Below, piece after piece: positions 1 to 8,735 of a stretch of DNA of 64,000 nt. The stretch's first letter is position 1. Each line of letters opens with the position of its first letter. The notes under the pieces were generated by a model that was given only the letters and a program-made list of their open reading frames with translations, was not told the DNA's origin and ran no database searches. The DNA lies in assembly GCA_018401115.1 (NCBI GenBank), contig JAGYKX010000005.1:62001-126000 (forward strand). The letters are read 5' to 3'. This DNA comes from Flavobacteriaceae bacterium (GTDB taxonomy: Bacteria > Bacteroidota > Bacteroidia > Flavobacteriales > Flavobacteriaceae). The position numbers and the translations under genes are program-made.

Positions 1-1549
1 ATCCTTTGTGTATTCCACCAAAAATTGAGACCTGATCAAGTTTGTAGTTAAAACCTACACCGGGTATCCATACCGATAAGCTGTTGGATCTTTCTGAAAG
101 ATCAGATCCGTTTCTTTGCGGATCATTTTTTCCGTAGTCTACTCTAGAAAGGTCCATATTCTCATACCTCACTCCAGGGGTAAGGGTAAGGTTTTTATAG
201 GTATATTTGTAAAACGCATAGGCAGCAAAAGCATTGGCGTCACTGATTCTATTTGCGTCTGTACCTCGTGTACCGGTATTGTTTAAAACCATTGTGCCAT
301 TTTCCATACTATAGTCATTGAGCCATTGAAACCTGTCTTCCTGATCTTCATGGAGTCTTGCACCAATTTCCAGATCGTGGTAGGCTTGTTCTCCATCCCA
401 ATGAATGTCTAATTTAGTTTGAACACCCCTGGATAAAAAAGACCTGTTATTTGCTTTTACAAACAAATCAGCTTCTCTTGAATCTTCGCTTCCCGTAATT
501 CTATCGAAAGCTTCTGGATATTGAGCGGGATTAGTTAGAATGTCCGTTAGAGACATTTTTTGATCATCAATCTCAAGGTAGTCTAATTTATACCAATTTC
601 TGGCAAACTCATTTTGGTATGCGGTGGTAGTCAGGGATAAATAATCAGAAAATTTGAGGGTATGGGTAAGCATATATTGCCTATGTAGGGTATTCATTTG
701 ATCTTTTTCAGATGCGGCATAGCGCTGGAAAGCGTCTGTAGAAAAATCATCCTCAGTGAGTCCAAGATAAGTTTCATTAGAAGTTTCATCTGAATACTGG
801 TATTTGAATTCAAGCAATTGCGGCACCCCTAATAGCAGGTCACTGTATTTGATTTTCCCTACAAAATCTTGTTTATCAAAGCCTGTATTACCCCCATTTG
901 GAAGCGTTTTGAATCCATCTGAATCATACCTAGTATAGTCTGCTAAGTAACCCCATTTACCCTTAGTTGCCCCATGGCTTAGGTTAAACAGTTTAGAATT
1001 AAATGCACCGTATTGTGCCAATAGCTGTGTGCTGTTCTCTTGAGGAATGACTTTAGACACCAGATTTATAGCCCCCCCAGTCGTATAAGGACCGTATTGT
1101 ATTTGACTACTTCCTTTGAGTATTTCTACTGCTTGCATTCTAGCGATGGTAGGGAAATAATATGCAGCAGACGCACTGTATGGTGCTGGGGCTATTAAAA
1201 CACCGTCTTCCATCAGGGTGATTTTAGCAGATCTTTCAGGAGAGGTTCCCCTCAAACTAATATTGGGCCTAAGTCCCATTCCGTCTTCTTCATATATAGA
1301 AACACCAGGGACAGATCTGAGTGCCCTATTAATATCAGTAATATTAAATTTTTGTAACTCCAGTTGGTCCATATAGTATGCTGCACCTGTTCTATTTTTA
1401 GCCCTGAATTTACTACCAAAAAGCTGGTGCGCAGAAACCACTACTTCAGAAAGTATCTGTGTACTGTCTTTTTTTGTAGCTTCTTTTTCCTGCCCAAGGG
1501 AGTTGTTAAAAACGAGTAAAGTAATTAGTAGTGGAAGTAACTTGTTCAT
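1..1549 (-). CDS. FecA-like TonB-dependent outer-membrane receptor (3' end outside window)
   Basis: N-terminal ~516 codons of an outer-membrane receptor; the C-terminus lies beyond base 1. A signal peptide (residues 1-20, ending NSLGQ) is followed by a TonB-box-like stretch ILSEVVVSA (32-40) and a plug domain (about 60-170) with SVPGVSIYEEDG, ISLRGTSPERSAKI and VEILKGSSQIQYGP. The barrel continues to the window edge, where it reads FGGIHKG, a motif I associate with FecA-type receptors. There is no N-terminal carboxypeptidase-like domain or anti-sigma signalling extension, so it is not a SusC or FecR-signalling type. Ligand is probably an iron chelate, but this is inferred from the subfamily only. 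A good promoter precedes it (1583-1612). Confidence 0.9.
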   Translation of the reverse strand, partial: MNKLLPLLITLLVFNNSLGQEKEATKKDSTQILSEVVVSAHQLFGSKFRAKNRTGAAYYMDQLELQKFNITDINRALRSVPGVSIYEEDGMGLRPNISLRGTSPERSAKITLMEDGVLIAPAPYSASAAYYFPTIARMQAVEILKGSSQIQYGPYTTGGAINLVSKVIPQENSTQLLAQYGAFNSKLFNLSHGATKGKWGYLADYTRYDSDGFKTLPNGGNTGFDKQDFVGKIKYSDLLLGVPQLLEFKYQYSDETSNETYLGLTEDDFSTDAFQRYAASEKDQMNTLHRQYMLTHTLKFSDYLSLTTTAYQNEFARNWYKLDYLEIDDQKMSLTDILTNPAQYPEAFDRITGSEDSREADLFVKANNRSFLSRGVQTKLDIHWDGEQAYHDLEIGARLHEDQEDRFQWLNDYSMENGTMVLNNTGTRGTDANRISDANAFAAYAFYKYTYKNLTLTPGVRYENMDLSRVDYGKNDPQRNGSDLSERSNSLSVWIPGVGFNYKLDQVSIFGGIHKG

Positions 1550-1582
1550 GTGTTCTTATTTAGACTTATTAAAAATAATTAG

Positions 1583-1612
1583 CAAATATAATACTGAAAT
1601 TTAAATCTACAA
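1583..1612 (-). promoter_or_regulatory. Bacteroidota-type promoter of the TonB receptor
   Basis: On the minus strand TTTG (TTG at 1612-1610) is followed by exactly 19 nt and then TATATTTG (1590-1583), a full match to the TTG / TAnnTTTG promoter pattern of this phylum. The start codon is 33 nt further downstream. No Fur-like operator is obvious nearby by eye. Confidence 0.7.
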
Positions 1613-1752
1613 AGCTTATTTAGAATAAATAAAAATAATATTCAGTTGTTTTATTTTTTGATTTTGTTCATTTTCCATATCGGTTTTTATAACTGATTTA
1701 TTGCTAGTTATTTAAATCTCTTTTAATTGCTGCTATTTTCGAATAAATACGG

Positions 1753-1760
1753 TATATTTG
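1753..1760 (+). promoter_or_regulatory. -7 element of guaB
   Basis: TATATTTG matches TAnnTTTG. A TTG lies 23 nt upstream (1727-1729), longer than the 19-20 nt seen for the best promoters here. The leader to the guaB ATG is about 20 nt. The rest of the 1550-1783 gap is AT-rich with no other feature I can support. Confidence 0.55.
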
Positions 1761-1783
1761 CACGCAATTAAACTTTAATTGCC

Positions 1784-3256
1784 ATGCAAGCACATCTTGA
1801 CAAAATTGTAGGAGAAGGTCTCACTTATGACGACGTACTCTTAATCCCAGCCTTTTCAGAAGTACTTCCAAGAGAAGTAAATATTCAAGCAAAGTTTACA
1901 AGAAACATTACGATCAATGTTCCTATTGTATCTGCTGCTATGGATACTGTTACCGAATCTCGTATGGCAATTGCCATGGCTCGAGAAGGAGGAATAGGGG
2001 TGCTTCATAAAAACATGTCTATTGAAGCGCAGGCTTTAAAGGTTAGAAAAGTAAAGCGTGCAGAGAGTGGAATGATTATAGATCCTGTGACTTTACCATT
2101 AACGGCTACCGTTAAAGATGCTAAAGACAATATGAGAGAGTTTAGCATTGGAGGGATTCCAATTGTAGACAAGGACCATAAGCTCTTAGGCATTGTGACC
2201 AATAGAGACTTGCGTTTTGAGAAAAACAATGCAAGGCCTATTTCTGAGGTTATGACCTCTGGTGATTTAGTGACTGTAGCAGAAGGCACTTCATTGGCTC
2301 AAGCAGAAGATATTTTACAGCAAAACAAAATTGAAAAATTACCTGTAGTTAATAAGGACAATAAACTAGTCGGGCTAATCACATTCAGAGACATCACAAA
2401 GCTTACTCAAAAGCCTATAGCCAATAAGGACTCCTATGGTAGACTTAGAGTCGCAGCAGCATTAGGGGTTACTGCAGACGCTGTAGATCGTGCAGCAGCA
2501 TTGGTCAATGCAGGAGTAGACGCAGTTGTCATAGATACTGCTCATGGGCACACTCAAGGCGTGGTCAATGTGCTTAAGAGGGTAAAAGCGTCATTCCCAG
2601 ACTTGGAGGTTATTGTAGGTAATATAGCTACTGGAGAAGCGGCTAAGTTTTTAGTAGCAGCTGGCGCAGATGCTGTTAAAGTAGGAATAGGTCCAGGATC
2701 AATTTGTACTACTAGGGTAGTAGCAGGGGTTGGTTTTCCCCAATTTTCTGCAGTTTTAGAAGTTGCTGCAGCCATTAAAGGCAGTGGCGTACCCGTAATT
2801 GCAGATGGTGGAATTAGATACACAGGAGATATTCCTAAGGCAATAGCTGCTGGCGCAGACACCGTGATGTTAGGGTCTCTGCTTGCAGGAACTAAGGAAT
2901 CTCCAGGAGAAACGATCATTTATGAGGGCAGAAAATTTAAGTCTTACCGTGGAATGGGTTCTGTAGAAGCCATGAAACAAGGTAGTAAAGACAGGTATTT
3001 CCAAGATGTAGAAGACGACATTAAAAAATTAGTTCCCGAAGGTATTGTTGGAAGGGTACCTTATAAAGGAGAACTTTTCGAAAGCATACACCAATTTATT
3101 GGTGGCCTAAGGGCAGGTATGGGGTATTGCGGTGCCAAGGATATTGACAGCCTCAAAGAACACGCTAAATTTGTAAAAATTACAGCCAGTGGGATTAACG
3201 AAAGCCACCCTCACGATGTAACTATTACCAAAGAATCTCCTAATTACAGCAGGTAA
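1784..3256 (+). CDS. guaB: IMP dehydrogenase
   Basis: Cytoplasmic NAD-dependent oxidation of IMP to XMP, the committed step of GMP synthesis. At 490 aa it has the full bacterial architecture: TIM barrel interrupted by a tandem CBS (Bateman) module at roughly residues 95-205. The active-site loop reads GPGSICTTR with the catalytic cysteine at 308, followed by the flap motif YRGMGS and the C-terminal [12 protein letters not shown] region. The ATG is the first in frame and lies just after a -7 box. It is monocistronic: a terminator follows and the next gene converges on it. The partner GMP synthase begins near the other end of the window rather than beside it. Confidence 0.98.
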   Translation: MQAHLDKIVGEGLTYDDVLLIPAFSEVLPREVNIQAKFTRNITINVPIVSAAMDTVTESRMAIAMAREGGIGVLHKNMSIEAQALKVRKVKRAESGMIIDPVTLPLTATVKDAKDNMREFSIGGIPIVDKDHKLLGIVTNRDLRFEKNNARPISEVMTSGDLVTVAEGTSLAQAEDILQQNKIEKLPVVNKDNKLVGLITFRDITKLTQKPIANKDSYGRLRVAAALGVTADAVDRAAALVNAGVDAVVIDTAHGHTQGVVNVLKRVKASFPDLEVIVGNIATGEAAKFLVAAGADAVKVGIGPGSICTTRVVAGVGFPQFSAVLEVAAAIKGSGVPVIADGGIRYTGDIPKAIAAGADTVMLGSLLAGTKESPGETIIYEGRKFKSYRGMGSVEAMKQGSKDRYFQDVEDDIKKLVPEGIVGRVPYKGELFESIHQFIGGLRAGMGYCGAKDIDSLKEHAKFVKITASGINESHPHDVTITKESPNYSR

Positions 3257-3274
3257 GTTTCAATATATATTCAA

Positions 3275-3307
3275 TAAAAAAAAGCGCCTTTCCGGCGCTT
3301 TTTTTTA
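3275..3307. terminator. Bidirectional terminator between guaB and the thioredoxin-like gene
   Basis: A-run, GC stem GCGCC (3284-3288), loop TTTCC, stem GGCGC (3294-3298), then a T-run; A and T flanks extend the stem so it works on both strands. The stop codon of the convergent minus-strand gene (3305-3307) lies inside the T-run. Confidence 0.85.
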
Positions 3308-3841
3308 TTTGGAATAGTCTTCCCAAGTAGTGGTTTTATAAATATTATCGCCAAAATAAGTGGCTATTTTTAAGAAGGGCTCAGGGGTGAGATAACCCGG
3401 CACGGGACTTAGCATATTCATATTTTCATCTAAATAAACTACGGTGGGGTAACTCAATTTCCCTTGAAGTAGGTTAGCAGCCAGTTCGTGGTAGCCATTT
3501 CTTCCAGAAGACACAAAAGAAAAAGTCTGTTCTCTAAATACAATAGGTTCTTTTCCCTCTCCATCTAGTTTCACCATATAAAAGTGCTCTTTCATATACT
3601 TGGCTACTTCTGGATTCTGAAAGGTATTTTTATCCATTTTTTTACACCACCCACACCAATCAGTATAAACATCAATAAAAATTTTTTTTGAATTGCCTTC
3701 TTGCACTTGAAGCGCAACAGCCTGTTCGAAGCTCAACCAATGAATTGAATTGTTTTCTTGAGAAAATACTGTCTGCAAACTTCCTATTAGGAACAGGAAG
3801 TATATTGTTTTGTTAGAAAAGTTACTTGAAAAATTACGCAT
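3305..3841 (-). CDS. Exported thioredoxin-like protein (CGWC)
   Basis: 178 aa with an N-terminal hydrophobic signal segment (about residues 11-28, ending VFSQ) and one thioredoxin-fold domain. The redox motif is CGWC (C63-C66) within VYTDWCGWCKKMD, followed by the pattern FxNPEVAKYMKEHFYMVKLD typical of thioredoxin_7/DUF255-like proteins; SYPTVVYLDE carries the cis-proline. It is probably a periplasmic disulfide reductase or oxidase; direction and partner cannot be told from sequence. It ends inside the shared terminator with guaB and has 81 nt before lysA. No clear -7 element was found upstream. Confidence 0.85.
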   Translation of the reverse strand: MRNFSSNFSNKTIYFLFLIGSLQTVFSQENNSIHWLSFEQAVALQVQEGNSKKIFIDVYTDWCGWCKKMDKNTFQNPEVAKYMKEHFYMVKLDGEGKEPIVFREQTFSFVSSGRNGYHELAANLLQGKLSYPTVVYLDENMNMLSPVPGYLTPEPFLKIATYFGDNIYKTTTWEDYSK

Positions 3842-3922
3842 GATTAAAAATAGCTATTTTTCAGATATGTTTCACTGAAAAAAAGCCAAAGACTTAAATG
3901 GCAACATTTATTTTAAATCCAA

Positions 3923-5167
3923 TTAATTAGACTGCAATACTGGATTGACCTCTTGTGTAAATAAGTCTTTAACATCTATTTGGTTTCTTAAAATATCTTC
4001 CATGGTTTCAGCCGCTCTAATTAGAATGGCCTCACCGTTATACCACAACACTTCAGCAGGTCTAAATCTAGAGTTATAGTTGCTCGCCATGGTGAAACAA
4101 TAGGCACCTGCATTTTTAAAACAAAGAATATCTCCCTCCGTAATTTCTGCTATTTTACGATTTGTTGCGAAAGTATCTGTTTCACAGATATAGCCTACTA
4201 CAGAATAGAAACGTTCTCTACCGCTTGGATTAGATATATTACTAATGCCATGGGAAGATCCATAAAGCATTGGTCTAATAAGGTGGTTAAAACCACTGTC
4301 AATACTGGCAAATACCGTAGAAGTAGTTTGCTTTACTACATTTACCTTTGCCAAGAACGAACCTGCTTCACTGACAAGAAATTTACCTGGTTCAAAAGCC
4401 AGGGTGAGTGGCTTACCGTATTGCTCACAAAAATCATTAAATCTTTTAGAAAGCTTGTCTCCTAATTCTTCAATATTCGTTTCAATATCACCCTCTTTAT
4501 AAGGTACTTTAAAACCGCTACCAAAATCAATAAAGTCTAGATTTTTAAAGTTTTTCGCTGTTTCGAATAAAATTTCCGAGGCGTATAAAAATACCTCAAT
4601 ATCTAAAATATCACTCCCCGTATGCATGTGAATACCATTGATATTCATTTTTGTGAGTGTTGTTATTCTGAGGATGTGTGGTATTTGGTGAATACTAATC
4701 CCAAATTTTGAATCGATATGTCCTACTGAGATATTGGCATTGCCACCAGCCATTACATGTGGATTAATGCGAATACATACAGGAATCTCTGGATGTTTGT
4801 TTCCAAACTGCTCCAAAAGCGAAAGATTGTCTATATTAATTTTTACGCCCAGGGCCGCGGCAGTTTCTAATTCTTCAAGAGAAACACCATTGGGTGTAAA
4901 AATAATATCTGAAGGTTTAAAACCTGCTTGTAATCCCAATTGAACCTCTTGAATAGAAACAGTATCTAAACCACTTCCCAAACTATTCATAAGTCTTAGG
5001 ATGCTAATATTAGATAAGGCTTTAGCAGCATAATTTAATTTCAATTTTGAAACACCATTAAACGCATTAGTTAGCCTGCCATACTGACTTTTAATTTTTT
5101 CTGCGTCATAAACATATACAGGAGCGCCAAATTCTTTTGCAACACCTAATAAATCTTCTTGTGTCAT
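3923..5167 (-). CDS. lysA: Diaminopimelate decarboxylase
   Basis: Converts meso-diaminopimelate to lysine, last step of the DAP pathway (dapD is at 20760). It is a fold-type III PLP enzyme: the PLP lysine lies in KLNYAAKALSN (K49 from this start), HIDSKFGI and GSGFKVPY carry phosphate-binding glycines, and CETDTFA and the C-terminal GAYCFTMASNYNSR give the subunit-interface cysteine and substrate-site tyrosine. I start at ATG 5167 (414 aa), not at the in-frame TTG 5185, because that TTG is part of the -7 promoter box TACATTTG. Monocistronic and divergent from sucC. Confidence 0.96.
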   Translation of the reverse strand: MTQEDLLGVAKEFGAPVYVYDAEKIKSQYGRLTNAFNGVSKLKLNYAAKALSNISILRLMNSLGSGLDTVSIQEVQLGLQAGFKPSDIIFTPNGVSLEELETAAALGVKINIDNLSLLEQFGNKHPEIPVCIRINPHVMAGGNANISVGHIDSKFGISIHQIPHILRITTLTKMNINGIHMHTGSDILDIEVFLYASEILFETAKNFKNLDFIDFGSGFKVPYKEGDIETNIEELGDKLSKRFNDFCEQYGKPLTLAFEPGKFLVSEAGSFLAKVNVVKQTTSTVFASIDSGFNHLIRPMLYGSSHGISNISNPSGRERFYSVVGYICETDTFATNRKIAEITEGDILCFKNAGAYCFTMASNYNSRFRPAEVLWYNGEAILIRAAETMEDILRNQIDVKDLFTQEVNPVLQSN

Positions 5168-5182
5168 ACGGGATAATTTACT

Positions 5183-5213
5183 CAAATGTAGCTATTAGCC
5201 CTAAGATGTACAA
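5183..5213 (-). promoter_or_regulatory. lysA promoter, overlapping a false TTG start
   Basis: Minus strand: TTG (5213-5211), 20 nt, TACATTTG (5190-5183). Both elements and spacing fit the phylum consensus. The leader to ATG 5167 is about 15 nt. This decides the lysA start. Confidence 0.75.
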
Positions 5214-5336
5214 TATTTAACAACATAAATAGTATTTTAAAACATATTGTTATGTTTATAACAATATGTCGGTAAAGATTTTCTAATTTATTACATTCTC
5301 TTGTGTCAATAATTAGGCGCTTTGGTGGTTGTTTGC

Positions 5337-5344
5337 TATTTTTG
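5337..5344 (+). promoter_or_regulatory. -7 element of sucC
   Basis: TATTTTTG matches TAnnTTTG and leaves a 23-nt leader before the sucC ATG. I see no TTG at 17-23 nt upstream. Confidence 0.5.
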
Positions 5345-5367
5345 TGTTCGAATTTTAATAGAACACT

Positions 5368-6564
5368 ATGAACCTTCACGAATATCAAGGAAAAGAGATT
5401 TTAGCCAGTTTTGGCGTTCGCATACAGCGTGGGATGGTGGCCCAAAACCCAGAAGAAGCAGTAGCAGCTGCTAAGCAACTTACAGAAGAAACCGGCACCA
5501 GTTGGTATGTAGTTAAAGCGCAGGTTCACGCTGGTGGACGTGGAAAAGGTGGTGGTGTTAAATTAGCCAAAAACCTAGAGGAGGTTGCTTCAATTTCTGA
5601 TGCCATTATTGGAATGGATCTAGTAACCCCACAGACTTCTGCTGCTGGAAAAAGAGTACACCAGGTATTGGTTGCAGAGGATGTTTACTATCCAGGAGAG
5701 AGTGAAACATCTGAATTTTATATGTCTGTTTTATTGGACAGGGCTTCAGGGAGAAATATGATCATGTATTCTACAGAAGGTGGAATGGACATAGAGGAGG
5801 TAGCTGAGCATACGCCACATCTGATTTTCACAGAAACAATTAGTCCTGCGGTTGGAATTATGCCATTCCAAGCAAGAAAAATCGCTTTTAATTTAGGACT
5901 TTCAGGAACTGCATTTAAAGAAATGACAAAATTTGTAATGTCTTTATACAAAGCATACGAGGAGTCAGATGCAAGTTTGTTTGAAATAAATCCCGTTTTA
6001 AAAACGTCTGATGATAAAATCCTAGCGGTTGACGCTAAAGTTTCTATAGATGACAATGCATTGTACAGAAGAAAGGTATATGCTGACATGAGAGACCTTA
6101 GAGAAGAAAATGCTATTGAGGTAGAAGCCAATGCTGTTGGACTAAACTACGTAGATTTAGATGGAAATGTTGGGTGTATGGTAAACGGAGCTGGTTTAGC
6201 TATGGCTACGATGGATCTTATTAAAATGGCCGGAGGAGAACCAGCTAACTTCTTAGATGTTGGGGGCACTGCAGATGCTAAGCGTGTAGAAGAGGCTTTT
6301 AGAATTATCTTAAAAGATCCAAACGTGAAGGCTATCTTAATTAATATCTTTGGTGGTATTGTTCGTTGTGATAGAGTAGCACAAGGTGTTGTTGACGCTT
6401 ATAAGAATATGGGAGACGCTATAAAAGTGCCTATCATTGTTCGTTTGCAAGGGACCAATGCTGAATTGGCAAAAGAAATTTTAGATAACTCTGGATTGGC
6501 AGTTAAATCTGCTGTTCAATTTCAAGAGGCAGCAGATAAAGTAAAAGAAGTCTTAGCTTCATAA
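5368..6564 (+). CDS. sucC: Succinyl-CoA synthetase (ADP/GDP-forming) beta subunit
   Basis: TCA-cycle enzyme interconverting succinyl-CoA and succinate with substrate-level phosphorylation. 398 aa, the usual length. N-terminal ATP-grasp domain opens with MNLHEYQGKEILASFGV; the nucleotide-binding loop is HAGGRGKGGGVK (54-65); FEINPV precedes metal-binding residues; the C-terminal CoA-ligase-like domain has FLDVGGTADAKRV and NIFGGIVRCD with the P-loop-like GGI. The alpha subunit (sucD) is not next to it, so the operon is split. A strong terminator follows directly. Confidence 0.97.
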   Translation: MNLHEYQGKEILASFGVRIQRGMVAQNPEEAVAAAKQLTEETGTSWYVVKAQVHAGGRGKGGGVKLAKNLEEVASISDAIIGMDLVTPQTSAAGKRVHQVLVAEDVYYPGESETSEFYMSVLLDRASGRNMIMYSTEGGMDIEEVAEHTPHLIFTETISPAVGIMPFQARKIAFNLGLSGTAFKEMTKFVMSLYKAYEESDASLFEINPVLKTSDDKILAVDAKVSIDDNALYRRKVYADMRDLREENAIEVEANAVGLNYVDLDGNVGCMVNGAGLAMATMDLIKMAGGEPANFLDVGGTADAKRVEEAFRIILKDPNVKAILINIFGGIVRCDRVAQGVVDAYKNMGDAIKVPIIVRLQGTNAELAKEILDNSGLAVKSAVQFQEAADKVKEVLAS

Positions 6565-6582
6565 GTCAGCTAAATATTATTA

Positions 6583-6620
6583 TAAAAAAAATCCTGAGTA
6601 TTTACTCAGGATTTTTTTTG
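6583..6620. terminator. Bidirectional terminator between sucC and DUF1456 gene
   Basis: Perfect inverted repeat ATCCTGAGTA (6591-6600) / TACTCAGGAT (6603-6612), flanked by A-run and T-run. The last codons and stop of the convergent gene (6602-6604) lie in the hairpin. Confidence 0.85.
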
Positions 6621-7066
6621 TTTTTATAGGCTACAAAGCTTAAGTCTGGAGGTCCTTTAGGTCCTTTTTTGAATGGCTTTTTTGGTCTATCTTTAAAGTT
6701 TGTTTTTTTCTTGTATGCTGTTTTCTCTTTATAGTGTGTTCTCTCCAAAGTATCAGTATCTGATTTTTGTTGCGTAGCTGAATTACCCATTTTAGCTATG
6801 GCCATGACAGGTTTGTGCAATAATGCGTCTGCAGGTTTTTTAGGAGCTTCCTTGGTTCCTCTTGTGTATATGATTAAACCATTTAAAAAATTTCTCAGAA
6901 TCTGATCGCCACACTCCATGTATTTAGGATGGTCTTCAGCCCTAAAAAATGCCCCTAATTCACTTGTACTGATTTTGAAGTCAACCAAACTCATGATGGC
7001 TTCAATATCCGTATCCCTTAGCATGAGCGCTACTCGTAATTTTTTTAAAATATCGTTATTGGTCAT
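6602..7066 (-). CDS. DUF1456 (YehS-like) protein with lysine-rich tail
   Basis: 154 aa. Residues 1-70 form one DUF1456 repeat (MTNNDILKKLRVALMLRD, ISTSELGAFFRAEDHP, CGDQILRNFLNGLI). From memory, E. coli YehS has two such repeats, whereas here the second half is instead a disordered, basic stretch rich in lysine (KKKTNFKDRPKKPFKKGPKG), which suggests nucleic-acid or ribosome contact. Function is unknown. It has its own -7 box (7114-7121) although it follows the M20 peptidase gene on the same strand by 64 nt, and its 3' end sits in the terminator shared with sucC. Confidence 0.8.
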   Translation of the reverse strand: MTNNDILKKLRVALMLRDTDIEAIMSLVDFKISTSELGAFFRAEDHPKYMECGDQILRNFLNGLIIYTRGTKEAPKKPADALLHKPVMAIAKMGNSATQQKSDTDTLERTHYKEKTAYKKKTNFKDRPKKPFKKGPKGPPDLSFVAYKNKKNPE

Positions 7067-7113
7067 AAAATTAATGTTAAATGGATCTCTGAAATATGGT
7101 TTCTAAGACCTTG

Positions 7114-7121
7114 CAAAGGTA
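7114..7121 (-). promoter_or_regulatory. -7 element of the DUF1456 gene
   Basis: TACCTTTG on the minus strand, 47 nt before the ATG and just downstream of the M20 peptidase stop codon. No matching TTG at the -33 position. Confidence 0.4.
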
Positions 7122-7130
7122 AGTAATATA

Positions 7131-8648
7131 TTAGGACCCTTCTATACTCGTATTTAGAATAGACAGACAAGTCATAATGCCTTCTAAATAATTTCCAATT
7201 CTAATATTTTCATTGGGACTATGAATGTTGTTATCTGGATTGGGAATTCTAATCGATACTGCTGGAATATCAAGTGTACTTATAAATGGCGCAATGGGTT
7301 GTGACCCTCCTGTGGTGCGCATAAGTATAAACTCATCACCAAAAACCTTTTTCATTGAGGTAGACAGTAATGTTGCTATAGGCCCATCCATACGTGTTCT
7401 AAATGGTTTTGAACCGAGTTTATATGTGAAATTCGCCAACTTAGGGTGCATGGCTCTTTGCTGATCAGTGGGCAAGCTATCTATTAAGTAATAGCCTTCT
7501 TCTTGAATGCGCTTTTTTAGAGATTCCATCAATGTTTTTCCATCTGATTCTGGAACAAGTCTCATATCTATTTCTACAATCACCTCGGAAGGTATGATGG
7601 TTCTCACTTGTGTCCCCACCCATGCCGCTTTTACACCTCTTATATTTAGACTCGGATATTGAAGGGCTTCTTGGTACCCGTTGCCAATAGCATCTCGTTT
7701 GGAAATCCCCAGCCTTTTATTGGTTACTATTTCGTTTTCTTCTATAGCATTCAGGAATTCTTGGTCTTTTGAAGAGATTTTTACGCCCTCATAAAATCCT
7801 TTTAGAGTTACTTTTCCTGTCGCATCTTTTAATTGGCCTATTACTTTTGCAGCTTCGAATACCGGGTTTGGTGCATAATTTCCGTATTGTCCGCTATGCA
7901 AAGGTACTTTTGGCCCAAAAACCCGCCAAGTAGCGGTCGCTATTCCTCTAGCACCAAAAGTAAGTGTGGGTTTATTAGATAAGTGTCTTGCACCATCCAT
8001 AATAAATAAGTAGTCTGCCTGTAACAGATCTTTATTATTAACAACCATTTCTGGCAGGGTCGGAGATCCCACTTCTTCTTGAAAGTCTAACAGAATCTTA
8101 ATATTATATTTCAGGGCAATACTATTGTCTTTAAGTATTTGAAATGCACTGATCAAAGCCATTGCAGGACCTTTAGAATCAGAGGCTGATCTAGCAAATA
8201 TATAACTGTCTTTGTCCCACTTTTTTTTTGTCAAATCTAAATATTCCCATTCCCCTTGTTCATTTTTTTCTTTAAAGACTGCTTTATAAGGATTTTTCTG
8301 ATCCCACTGAGATGGGTCTACTGGTTGGCCGTCAATCTGGAGATAGAAAAGTACTGTGGGCAAATTTGACGCTGTTTTTTTCTCTGCTAAAAGCACAGGA
8401 ACTCCTAGTGAAATTATTTCTCTAACGGCAAACCCCAAATCCTCTAAAGTACTTTTAGACCAATTGAGGTTGTTTTGAATTTGCATTGAATCCAGTCCAT
8501 TGTTCGGAATAGATAAAAAATCACGGAGGTTTTGAATTGCTTTATAACTATAATCTGAAGTCCATTTTTCAATCTTTTTTTTAGAAATGTCTTGTGCTAT
8601 ACAAAAGGAAGAGGCTATTAAGGATAATAAAAGCAGCTTTATTTTCAT
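7131..8648 (-). CDS. Secreted M20-family metallopeptidase (Gln in place of first metal His)
   Basis: 505 aa from ATG 8648; an upstream in-frame TTG (8684) would put 12 residues before the signal peptide MKIKLLLLSLIASSFCIAQ, so I reject it. M20 landmarks: YLQIDGQPVDPSQWD (the HxD metal motif, here QxD: Q104, D106), RSASDSKGPAMA, the catalytic pair in LDFQEEVGSP, IMDGARH, and the C-terminal NNIHSPNENI histidine. It should act as a periplasmic or secreted dipeptidase/carboxypeptidase if the zinc site still works. The histidine-to-glutamine change is notable and may mark a subfamily. It lies 84 nt after uvrB on the same strand, separated by an AT-rich hairpin. Confidence 0.85.
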   Translation of the reverse strand: MKIKLLLLSLIASSFCIAQDISKKKIEKWTSDYSYKAIQNLRDFLSIPNNGLDSMQIQNNLNWSKSTLEDLGFAVREIISLGVPVLLAEKKTASNLPTVLFYLQIDGQPVDPSQWDQKNPYKAVFKEKNEQGEWEYLDLTKKKWDKDSYIFARSASDSKGPAMALISAFQILKDNSIALKYNIKILLDFQEEVGSPTLPEMVVNNKDLLQADYLFIMDGARHLSNKPTLTFGARGIATATWRVFGPKVPLHSGQYGNYAPNPVFEAAKVIGQLKDATGKVTLKGFYEGVKISSKDQEFLNAIEENEIVTNKRLGISKRDAIGNGYQEALQYPSLNIRGVKAAWVGTQVRTIIPSEVIVEIDMRLVPESDGKTLMESLKKRIQEEGYYLIDSLPTDQQRAMHPKLANFTYKLGSKPFRTRMDGPIATLLSTSMKKVFGDEFILMRTTGGSQPIAPFISTLDIPAVSIRIPNPDNNIHSPNENIRIGNYLEGIMTCLSILNTSIEGS

Positions 8649-8707
8649 ATACTTGGTAGTTTTGATTGAAATTAAGATATTCAAGCAGGAAATAGGAACC
8701 CACTTAT

Positions 8708-8735
8708 TAATAAAAGTAATAAATCTCTTTTATTA
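8708..8735 (-). terminator. Weak AT-rich hairpin at the uvrB 3' end
   Basis: Inverted repeat TAATAAAAG (8708-8716) / CTTTTATTA (8727-8735) overlapping the uvrB stop codon. It is all A/T plus one GC pair, with no clear U-tract, so termination is only possible. Confidence 0.3.

Noticed and set aside
2554-2919. 121-codon minus-strand frame
   Set aside because: Antisense to the catalytic core of guaB; no independent support.
5182-5388. 68-codon minus-strand frame in the lysA-sucC gap
   Set aside because: It overlaps the lysA promoter and the sucC start, has no recognisable domain and would run through both promoters; not a gene.
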